From: SIG672 sp045605765
Lineage (GTDB): Bacteria > Bacillota > Clostridia > Oscillospirales > CAG-272
Length of the DNA stretch: 64,000 nucleotides
NCBI GenBank assembly: GCA_045605765.1
Contig: JAZUQQ010000014.1
Location: forward strand, 94,989-158,988
Direction: 5' to 3'
This document shows, piece after piece, positions 52,122 to 58,971 of the stretch. The position numbers and the translations under genes were made by a program. The notes under the pieces are model-generated. The model worked only from the letters and a program-made list of their open reading frames with translations. It did no database searches and had not been told where the DNA came from. Within the stretch, counting starts at the first letter, position 1. Each line of letters starts with the position of its first letter.

Positions 52122-54470
52122 TTAGTCATCGTTTGTAAAGAAATGATCGGGTTTAACTTTTTCGTCGCTTACGTGGGATGTGTTTGGCAGACCGTCACCC
52201 TTAAAGACAAGCTTTCCGCTTTCCGTTACGGCAACTATAGATGCGTTGCCTGCATCTACAAAGGTCGCTTTTTCTCCGAATACGAGGTTTCCATAGCTTC
52301 CGTCACCCACAACTCCGCCGCAAGCAACTACACTTCCGTCTTTTAAAACAGCAAGTGTGTGAGAGCTTCCCGCCGAAATCATAGCGACGTCAGTCCACGA
52401 GGAAACGTCACATCTTCCGAGCGAGACGCTTCCTACCGCTACGACCTTGCCGTCCTTGGTTAGACCGACGCTGTGAAGCGCACCCGCAGATATCATAGAT
52501 ATATTTTCCCAGCTTGAGGTGTTGCACTGTGACGAGGAGTTCATACCCGTAGCTCTAACCGTACCGTCGGCAAGGAGAGCAAGAGTGTGATAGTTGCCTG
52601 CCGAAATCATTATAACGTCGCTCAGATCGGAGACAGAGCACTGGCTAAAGTTGCGGTTACCGCAGGCTCTAACCGTACCGTCAGCAAGAAGCGCTACCGT
52701 ATGATATTGACCCACTTCAATTGCAATTACGTTTTTCCACAGAGACACGTCGCACTGCTCGAAGGAGTTGTCTCCGAAAGCAACTACGCTTCCGTCGGAG
52801 AGAAGAATGACGGTGTGATGTGCACTCGTTTTTACTGATACCGCACGAAGTCCGGCACTCGGTGTGTAAGTCTTTCCCGCGCCGTAAAACACCTTTCCCG
52901 AGGCATTTATTACCGCTACCTGCTTGTCCAGCGATACTGAGTTTGCGTATATCGACTGCTTTCTCTCGAAGGAGAGATATGCAAAAAACGCTCCAAGATC
53001 TTTGCGGAGTTGAGAATCAGAAAGCTTCGCGGCAATTTCTCTCATAAGCGCATCTTCCTTCACATGAGATGCAAAATCGAGTGCCGAATCGACATCGCTT
53101 TGGTCAAGGTAATAATAAGCAGCCTCTCTTGCAAGGTCTTTCGGTACGTTCTCCTTATTAGAGAGCTTTGCAAATTCAAACGCTTCTTTGTACTGATGCA
53201 GCGAACCGAGATGTTCGATTGCGGAAGTAATAACGTCTTCCTTTTTTGCTTCAAGATTCACAGAAACGGCAATATCTATTGCTTCTGAAAATTTTTTTTG
53301 ATTTACAAGATAGTCTATTTGGGAAATATAGACCGTATTTATCTTTTCGTTGTCGTTTAGATGCTGAGCGTATGTAAGCGCTTTGTCGAATATTGCGTTG
53401 TTGATATAATATGCGTATCCTGCATTTATAATGCTTTTCTCGGTAACATCGGGAGATTCTGTGGTTTTTGCAAATTCTCTGGCTGTGTCGTAGTCGTCTT
53501 TTTCGACATAATATGCTACCGCACTCTGCGATATATATGGTATTTTAGATGCGAATGAGCTTTCACTCTGAGCAAGAGTAAGAGCCGCAGCAAAATCTTT
53601 TTCCGCAATGAGCGCTTCAAGACGTGTGGCTTTTTCCTCAACCGTCTCTTCTTTTTGCTCATTATTTGACGAGTCACCAGTGATTGGCGCACTCGGACGT
53701 CCTCCGTATCTTCCGTCAGACAAGAAAAAAACGAGTAAAAGTGCGAGCACGAGGGCTATTATGAAGGATGATATCGAAAACAGAGCAACGAGTAAATGGG
53801 TGCGCCTTTTGCCGAGCTCTTTTCCATTTGCTTTACGAGCAGGGCGCACCAGACTTGTAAAAAAGCCAAATAGTTCACTGCGTTCCGCACCGCATTTGGG
53901 ACAACTTGTGCCGTCACTTATTTCTCCGCAGGTACAACGCCATACCAAAGAAGTGAGTTCTTCGGGGTAATAAACTGCGCTGTCGCTTATTTTGTCGCAA
54001 ACGTCGTATATTTCTTCGTCAGTCATACCGGCGGTGAGAAGAATGCCTTCTTCCGGTTCGTCGAAAAAGTCCGAACGAACGAAATCGGTAACCACTAGTG
54101 TGGTCGTTCGGATGCAACCGATGTATATATCAAAATCGGCAACCATATCGGGCGAAAGGTCTATTTTGGTCTTGATACCGACGGCGGCATCTGGCGAGAT
54201 GCCCTCGTCCGGAAATTTAAGGGTTTTTGAGATTATTTCGCGACCGCCCGAAACGATAAGATTTCCGCCTTTATCGAAACAGCGAATAACAAGTCCTGCT
54301 GATTCAACGTATACTGGATTTTCGGACGTTGAAACGTTTTTGATTATTATATTGAGCATGAGTGCACCGCTGCTGTCAATGAACAGCTCTGAACTGTCAA
54401 ATGCGAGAGGAGAGCGAAGCGCGCTTCTTTTACCATGACGGCAAATGACCTTGTTTTTATTTTTAGCCAT
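52122..54470 (-). CDS. Membrane protein with zinc ribbon, TPR-like region and RCC1-type propeller repeats
   Basis: A 782-residue protein. Residues 1-175 form a cytoplasmic beta-rich domain; a zinc ribbon C179-x-C181-x8-C190-x2-C193 follows. One membrane helix lies at about 226-251. An acidic linker and a helical TPR-like region (about 280-480) rich in Ala and Asp come next. The C-terminus (about 505-760) has five or more RCC1-like repeats of about 38-40 residues, each with a pattern ISAGxxHTLALLxDGTV then GxNxxxQC. RCC1 repeats form a beta-propeller, here predicted outside the cell. ATG 54470 has GAAAGGA upstream; an earlier in-frame start would overlap the preceding gene. Function unknown. 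Confidence 0.82.
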   Translation of the reverse strand: MAKNKNKVICRHGKRSALRSPLAFDSSELFIDSSGALMLNIIIKNVSTSENPVYVESAGLVIRCFDKGGNLIVSGGREIISKTLKFPDEGISPDAAVGIKTKIDLSPDMVADFDIYIGCIRTTTLVVTDFVRSDFFDEPEEGILLTAGMTDEEIYDVCDKISDSAVYYPEELTSLVWRCTCGEISDGTSCPKCGAERSELFGFFTSLVRPARKANGKELGKRRTHLLVALFSISSFIIALVLALLLVFFLSDGRYGGRPSAPITGDSSNNEQKEETVEEKATRLEALIAEKDFAAALTLAQSESSFASKIPYISQSAVAYYVEKDDYDTAREFAKTTESPDVTEKSIINAGYAYYINNAIFDKALTYAQHLNDNEKINTVYISQIDYLVNQKKFSEAIDIAVSVNLEAKKEDVITSAIEHLGSLHQYKEAFEFAKLSNKENVPKDLAREAAYYYLDQSDVDSALDFASHVKEDALMREIAAKLSDSQLRKDLGAFFAYLSFERKQSIYANSVSLDKQVAVINASGKVFYGAGKTYTPSAGLRAVSVKTSAHHTVILLSDGSVVAFGDNSFEQCDVSLWKNVIAIEVGQYHTVALLADGTVRACGNRNFSQCSVSDLSDVIMISAGNYHTLALLADGTVRATGMNSSSQCNTSSWENISMISAGALHSVGLTKDGKVVAVGSVSLGRCDVSSWTDVAMISAGSSHTLAVLKDGSVVACGGVVGDGSYGNLVFGEKATFVDAGNASIVAVTESGKLVFKGDGLPNTSHVSDEKVKPDHFFTNDD

Positions 54471-54501
54471 TATATATGGTCCTTTCAAAAACTTGTAAAA
54501 C

Positions 54502-55362
54502 TTATTCCCAAATGGAATAAATAAGTGAGGACATATCGTGGTCTGTTGTAATGTAGGACTGATAGTCCGCGTCATAAAAGCAATCGGACTCGGAATCTCT
54601 TATGAGCGAAAATTCTGCTAGAAGCTTCGCAATGCTGCTTATGACGGGAGATTCGGATGTCTCGTCCTCGTAAACGGGTATTCTTTCAGAAACGCTTTCG
54701 CCGTTTTTCAGAATTGAAAGAGTAAGAGATGCGCCCTTTGAGTGAGCACGGATCGAGCAGCAGGTCTCAGAGGATGCGGAAGATGCGGGAATATACGCTT
54801 TGTTAACGCAGAGCGTGTATCCATAACTTGTCTTTATCTCCTCAGCCGCTTTAAAAAGCTTAATCGCCGTATCGTATTGAACGAGCACGGGCTTGTCTTC
54901 GTTACACACGACTTGCGCGTCAAATATCAAAATGTATTTTCGCAAATCCACGAGATTTGAAATATGTCCGCTTTCATTCCACTGGCAGGGTATCTCGGCA
55001 AAGAACTTAGCCTCTTTTTTTACAAGCTCAGACGCCTTGCAGTAACCGAGCATAACTCCGTTTTTGTTGTAAATACACATAATTTCAGCGCTTATTTTTT
55101 CTGCATGAACGATATCCTCGAACTTTTTGGAGTCTATGGGACTTCCGCTGAGCGTAATATCCTTGTAATACTTCATACTCTGGACACACACCTTCATTTC
55201 TGTGCGTTTGGAGCTTTTTTCGTTAATAGGAGAGACCTGTGCTGAATTGTATTTTTGGGTATGTAAATAAGAGTTTGCGAAAACTATTGCAGACGTTGCA
55301 AAAGAAATTATCAAAAGGAAGGCAACGGAAAGCAGAAAAGTATGGAAGGCTTTTCTTTTCAT
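54502..55362 (-). CDS. Exported protein resembling a degenerate M15 (VanX/VanY-type) peptidase
   Basis: A 286-residue protein with a signal anchor at about 9-30. The central part (about 135-220) looks like an M15 D-Ala-D-Ala peptidase: YDTAIKLFKAAEEIKTSYGY is followed by VNKAYIP and RAHSKGASLTLSI, resembling the SxHxxGxAxD zinc motif. H207 and G210 are kept but the Ala and Asp positions read Ser212 and Thr214, and the C-terminus lacks the usual ExWH segment. If the likeness is real, it is probably inactive as a peptidase and may bind wall peptides. AAGGAG precedes ATG and a good promoter lies upstream. It leads the operon with the RCC1 protein and the alpha/alpha-barrel protein. The fold call is tentative. 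Confidence 0.6.
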   Translation of the reverse strand: MKRKAFHTFLLSVAFLLIISFATSAIVFANSYLHTQKYNSAQVSPINEKSSKRTEMKVCVQSMKYYKDITLSGSPIDSKKFEDIVHAEKISAEIMCIYNKNGVMLGYCKASELVKKEAKFFAEIPCQWNESGHISNLVDLRKYILIFDAQVVCNEDKPVLVQYDTAIKLFKAAEEIKTSYGYTLCVNKAYIPASSASSETCCSIRAHSKGASLTLSILKNGESVSERIPVYEDETSESPVISSIAKLLAEFSLIRDSESDCFYDADYQSYITTDHDMSSLIYSIWE

Positions 55363-55398
55363 ACAGAACTCCTTGGTTTTAAATATAACTATATATTT

Positions 55399-55427
55399 AT
55401 AATATATCTATATCGGTGATTTGTCAA
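55399..55427 (-). promoter_or_regulatory. Promoter of the three-gene envelope operon
   Basis: On the minus strand TTGACA (55427-55422) and TATTAT (55404-55399) with a 17-base spacer, 37 bases before the start codon. Confidence 0.78.
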
Positions 55428-55518
55428 GCGTTTAAAAAAGAGTTTACAATATTTTTTTCTGAAAACGAAAAAACAGGCATTTTAAAAGAAAATAGTGGCA
55501 TTTTTCGTGCGAATACAA

Positions 55519-55550
55519 GAAAAACTCCCATAAAACGCATTTAAGGGAGT
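55519..55550 (-). terminator. Terminator after the GNAT/phosphopantetheinyl transferase pair
   Basis: Minus-strand stem ACTCCC...GGGAGT (55550-55545 with 55529-55524), with inner TTTA/TAAA pairing, followed by a T-rich tail (TTTTCTTG). Confidence 0.75.
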
Positions 55551-55556
55551 CTTGAT

Positions 55557-56027
55557 TTATAAAATTTTTTCCATTGTGATTTTAAGCGCAGAAAGTCCGC
55601 ATTTTTCATAAAAGCGCATAGCACTCTCATTTAGTTTCCAAACATTCAGCGTTATGCTGTCACAGGCGTTTTCGCGAGCAAGTGCGACGACACGATCGTA
55701 CAGAGCACTGCCGATATGTTTTCCTCTGTGACTTTCGTCCACGCAGAGATCGTCTATATAAAGAGTTTTTCTGTCCAAAAGATTTTGACTGTTTTTCATC
55801 GTTTCGAATATACAGAATACGTATCCGACGATATTGCCCTTTTCGTCAACAGCTACGAGTATCGGTCTGTTTTTGTCTGTGATTATTTCACAAAGCTCAT
55901 CTGAGGTATATTTTTTTGATCCCGTCTTGAATATGTCGGGACGGGCATCCGAATGTATCTTCTGCACCTGATAGAGCAGAATACCGAGTCTTTCGGCATC
56001 TCCTTGCATTGCATGTCTTATCTTCAT
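55557..56027 (-). CDS. GNAT-family N-acetyltransferase
   Basis: A 156-residue acetyltransferase. The CoA-binding motif is LCVDESHRGKHIGSALYDRV near residues 88-107, followed by CDSITLNVWKLNESAMRFYE and KCGL, the typical RimI-like second half. The substrate is unknown; this class modifies protein N-termini, antibiotics or small amines. The start overlaps the stop of the phosphopantetheinyl transferase gene in an ATGA arrangement, so translation is probably coupled. Confidence 0.9.
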   Translation of the reverse strand: MKIRHAMQGDAERLGILLYQVQKIHSDARPDIFKTGSKKYTSDELCEIITDKNRPILVAVDEKGNIVGYVFCIFETMKNSQNLLDRKTLYIDDLCVDESHRGKHIGSALYDRVVALARENACDSITLNVWKLNESAMRFYEKCGLSALKITMEKIL

Positions 56028-56731
56028 AAAATTCCTTCTTTTTTGCCGTTTTTGAGAAGTATCGGAAAGTCACACTTTCTTAAATTAAAGTACTGAGCAT
56101 TCGTTTTATCATACGATGCGAGTGAGATAAAATATCCATTGCTCTCTCTGAAATTAATGAATGCAGAGCTGCCGCCGGTGTGCGATGTGGCTTCTTCGCC
56201 GTCTATCGAAAAGGAAAGCATAGAAGTGCGAAGACCCTTGCCGGTGAGCTTGACATAGCTTTCTTTTTTAGTCCACAGAGCAAGAAGCTCCTTCTTATCC
56301 GAAGGCTCTTTATCGTATTTTGTTATTACCTTGCGCTGAAACGTGCTGGCAATATAATAGTCTGTTTCAAGCACGTCAACGGCTATCGGAAATTTAGCCG
56401 CAACGCAGACAGCCAGCGAACCTGAATGCGAGATGCTTATATAGGTGTCATCGCAGTTTTCAAGATATGGCTTGCCCCACTCGTCATAGCGATAGGCGGG
56501 AGGCGAGTAAGGCAAAGAAAAGCTGCGGAGAGCGAAGCAGAGCGCGATCTCTGCGCCGAACGAGAGCTTTTTGTCGCTCATATGCGCGAGCCTTATTATT
56601 TTTTTCATACGCTCGGGGCTTATAAATTCTGTGTAAGCTTCAAGCATCTCGTAAAGGTCGATATCTTCGATATCTACGAGAAAAACGCGAGCCGTTGGGA
56701 GGTCGTTTGGGGTACTGGTTTTTTCGAGCAT
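56024..56731 (-). CDS. Sfp-type 4'-phosphopantetheinyl transferase
   Basis: A 235-residue enzyme that moves the phosphopantetheine arm of CoA to a Ser of carrier proteins. Motifs include YDEWGKPYLENC (P1-like), YISISHSGSLAVCVAA, the metal-binding segment IAVDVLET (usual GIDVE; here VDVLE) and LWTKKESYVKLTGKGL. The spacing in IAVDVLE has an extra residue between Asp and Glu, a small oddity at the magnesium site. No polyketide or nonribosomal peptide genes are nearby, so it may serve the fatty acid ACP. AAGAGGA precedes the start. Confidence 0.85.
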   Translation of the reverse strand: MLEKTSTPNDLPTARVFLVDIEDIDLYEMLEAYTEFISPERMKKIIRLAHMSDKKLSFGAEIALCFALRSFSLPYSPPAYRYDEWGKPYLENCDDTYISISHSGSLAVCVAAKFPIAVDVLETDYYIASTFQRKVITKYDKEPSDKKELLALWTKKESYVKLTGKGLRTSMLSFSIDGEEATSHTGGSSAFINFRESNGYFISLASYDKTNAQYFNLRKCDFPILLKNGKKEGIL

Positions 56732-56768
56732 TTTTTCCTCTTTCGGTTTGATTTGCTTTATAATAACA

Positions 56769-56797
56769 GTGTAGCATATAAAAGACCGAAAAGCAAC
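56769..56797 (-). promoter_or_regulatory. Promoter of the phosphopantetheinyl transferase/GNAT pair
   Basis: On the minus strand TTGCTT (56797-56792) and TACACT (56774-56769), 17-base spacer ending in TGC. Confidence 0.65.
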
Positions 56798-56848
56798 ATT
56801 TTTTTAAAAATTAAAACTCAATTTTCTAGTAGCGAAACAGGCAAAAGA

Positions 56849-56874
56849 AAAGAGAGACGTAAAAGCCCCTCTTT
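56849..56874 (-). terminator. Weak terminator after the ACT-domain gene
   Basis: Six-bp stem AAAGAG/CTCTTT on the minus strand with a 14-base loop and U-rich tail TCTTTTGCC. Weak but correctly placed. Confidence 0.4.
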
Positions 56875-56882
56875 GCTCACAT

Positions 56883-57314
56883 TTATATAGCGTCGATATC
56901 TCTTTCGCTGAGAAGCCTTACGCCGCTTTGAGAAAGTATATTTTCCGCCTTGTTATTATCGTCTGCACGTATAACTACGCAGGCGTCCTTGGTCGAAGCG
57001 AGAACGAACGCGTAAAGATACTCGATATTTACGCCGTTTTCTCCAAGTATGGAAACTACCTTGGAAAGTCCGCCGGGAGTGTCGTCGACCGACACCGCAA
57101 TTACCGGGTTGATCTTTGCTATATATCCCGCCTCGTAAAGAGTAACGATAAGCTCTTCGGAATGAGATGCGAGTATCCTTAGAATACCGTAATCTGACGA
57201 GTCTGCGAGCGAAAGCGCACGCATATCTATTTTGTTCTCCGCAAGGAGAGCTGTAAGCTTGCTGAGCTTGCCGGGAGTGTTATCTACGAATATAGAGATC
57301 TGTTTTACTGCCAT
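56883..57314 (-). CDS. Tandem ACT-domain protein
   Basis: A 143-residue protein of two ACT domains (about 4-68 and 72-140). The ligand loops are DNTPGKLSKLTALLAENKID and DDTPGGLSKVVSILGENGVN. ACT domains bind amino acids or related acids and regulate enzymes. This type stands beside phenylacetate-CoA ligase genes in many anaerobes, which suggests it senses an aromatic or branched amino acid. It starts 24 bases after the ligase gene and ends the operon. Confidence 0.9.
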   Translation of the reverse strand: MAVKQISIFVDNTPGKLSKLTALLAENKIDMRALSLADSSDYGILRILASHSEELIVTLYEAGYIAKINPVIAVSVDDTPGGLSKVVSILGENGVNIEYLYAFVLASTKDACVVIRADDNNKAENILSQSGVRLLSERDIDAI

Positions 57315-57338
57315 AACTGTCTTTCCTTTCCCATTAAA

Positions 57339-58646
57339 TTAGTCGTGGAGCTTTCTCTTGTCAATAACGCGAACGGCTTTGCCTTCACTTCTCGTTATTG
57401 ACTTAGGGGCTACGAGATGGACCTTGGGCGTGATACCGAGCATCGTGGTAATAGAAGATGCAAGCTTCTTTTCATGAGCGGCAATATCGCGCATAGTATC
57501 CGAGAATTGTTCTGGTGAGAGCTCTACGTTAATATCGAGCGTATCGGTATGGTTTTGACGGTCAACGATGATCTGATAGTTGGGAGTATATCCTTCGTTG
57601 AGAAGAACAGTCTCTATCTGGGATGGGAATACGTTTACTCCGCGAATTATCATCATATCGTCGCTTCTTCCCATCGGCTTGGACATCTTTATAAGAGTTC
57701 TTCCGCAGGAGCACTTTTTACGCGAGAGTACGCAGATATCCTTGGTGCGGTAACGAAGCAGGGGGAATGCTTCCTTGGTGATAGATGTGAATACGAGCTC
57801 TCCCTTTTCTCCGTCGGGAAGGACTTCGCCTGTTTCGGGGTTGATTATTTCGGGAATGAAATGGTCCTCGTTGATGTGCATGCCCGTCTGTTCCTGACAT
57901 TCGAAGGATACACCGGGACCGGAGGTTTCGGTAAGACCGTAGATGTCGTACGCCTTGATACCGAGCATAGCCTCGATTTCTCGGCGCATTTCCTCGGTCC
58001 ATGGCTCTGCACCGAATATTCCCGCGCGGAGCTTGTTGTCCTCAGGTTTATAGCCTTTTTCTTTTAGGCTTTCTCCTATGTAAGCGGCATACGAGGGGGT
58101 GCAGCAGAGAATTGTTGCGCCCAGATCCATCATGAACTGTATCTGACGGTCGGTGTTACCCGACGACATCGGAAGAGTCAGACAGCCGACCTTGTGGCTT
58201 CCGCCGTTGAGTCCGGGACCGCCCGTGAAAAGTCCATAGCCATAGCACACCTGACAAACGTCCTCGTTTGTACCGCCTACTGCGACGATAGCTCTCGCGC
58301 AGCAGTTTTCCCAAAGCTCGATGTCGTTTTGGGTGTAGAAGGCAACGACTCTTTTACCGGTCGTTCCAGAGGTGGACTGAATTCTCACACATTCGCTGAG
58401 GGGCTTTGCAAGCATACCGTAGGGATATGCCTCGCGCAGATCGTCTTTGGTTATGAAGGGAAGCTTGTGAAGATCCTCAACACCCTTTATGTCTTCGGGC
58501 TTAACTCCCTTTTTATCCATAAGATCCTTGTAGTAAGGTACGTTGTCGTAAACGTGCTTTACCTGCTTTACCAGTCTTTCAGATTGCAGCGCGCGCATAT
58601 CCGAAAGCTCCATAGTTTCGATTTCTTCATTCCAATAGTTGTTCAT
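57339..58646 (-). CDS. Phenylacetate-CoA ligase family protein (PaaK-like)
   Basis: A 435-residue AMP-forming ligase of the PaaK family, which makes aryl-CoA from aryl acetates with ATP. Motifs are RIQSTSGTTGKRVVAFYT (ATP loop), YGYGLFTGGPGLNGG, DIYGLTETSGPGVSFEC and MGRSDDMMIIRGVNVFPSQI. The C-terminal SEGKAVRVIDKR holds the catalytic Lys. In gut anaerobes such proteins often accompany indolepyruvate:ferredoxin oxidoreductase, which is not in this window. ATG 58646 follows AAAAGGA; an in-frame codon at 58766 would include non-family sequence and lies inside a structured leader. Confidence 0.9.
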   Translation of the reverse strand: MNNYWNEEIETMELSDMRALQSERLVKQVKHVYDNVPYYKDLMDKKGVKPEDIKGVEDLHKLPFITKDDLREAYPYGMLAKPLSECVRIQSTSGTTGKRVVAFYTQNDIELWENCCARAIVAVGGTNEDVCQVCYGYGLFTGGPGLNGGSHKVGCLTLPMSSGNTDRQIQFMMDLGATILCCTPSYAAYIGESLKEKGYKPEDNKLRAGIFGAEPWTEEMRREIEAMLGIKAYDIYGLTETSGPGVSFECQEQTGMHINEDHFIPEIINPETGEVLPDGEKGELVFTSITKEAFPLLRYRTKDICVLSRKKCSCGRTLIKMSKPMGRSDDMMIIRGVNVFPSQIETVLLNEGYTPNYQIIVDRQNHTDTLDINVELSPEQFSDTMRDIAAHEKKLASSITTMLGITPKVHLVAPKSITRSEGKAVRVIDKRKLHD

Positions 58647-58683
58647 TTTATTTTTCCTTTTCATAATTTTTATTGTCCTAAAT

Positions 58684-58749
58684 ATCCCGCACGGGAAACA
58701 GAATAGATGATTTCTGTGTTCGGACGGCAGTTTATGTGCCGCACGGGAT
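58684..58749 (-). ncRNA. Candidate structured leader RNA (possible riboswitch) of the paaK-ACT operon
   Basis: On the minus strand the leader holds ATCCCGTGCGG (58749-58739) and CCGTGCGGGAT (58694-58684), which pair over 11 bp with a tandem G-U in the middle. Inside lie a hairpin ACAGAA/TTCTGT (58717-58712 with 58703-58698) and, as an alternative, CGGCA/TGCCG (58741-58737 with 58729-58725). The structure ends 38 bases before the start codon and about 80 bases after the expected transcription start. It matches no riboswitch class I can recognise by eye. A protein-binding mRNA element is an alternative. Confidence 0.5.
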
Positions 58750-58832
58750 GATAAATCGCTTGTCAATGCGCAAGGAAAAACTTAATTTCTTATACATAAT
58801 GATATTTCCTCATTTTGAAGTTTCTAAAATGT

Positions 58833-58861
58833 ATTTTAACACGGTAAAGTGATTTTGTCAA
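58833..58861 (-). promoter_or_regulatory. Promoter of the paaK-ACT operon
   Basis: On the minus strand TTGACA (58861-58856) and TAAAAT (58838-58833) with a 17-base spacer ending in TGT. The leader before paaK is about 180 bases. Confidence 0.78.
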
Positions 58862-58911
58862 TCATTCATAAGGGTAATTTTGAGATTATTTAAAAAAAAT
58901 GTTAAAGGCTA

Positions 58912-58940
58912 TTGATAAAAAAGTTTGGGTATGTTATACT
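58912..58940 (+). promoter_or_regulatory. Promoter of the beta-glucuronidase gene
   Basis: TTGATA and TATACT, 17-base spacer ending in TGT. The start codon is 31 bases downstream of the -10 box. Confidence 0.8.
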
Positions 58941-58971
58941 ATGAATATTAAATAATGATAGGAGATAAAAA

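Noticed and set aside
54471..54575. Longer N-terminus for the RCC1 protein
   Set aside because: The upstream in-frame extension overlaps the end of the preceding gene. A good GAAAGGA site lies just before ATG 54470.
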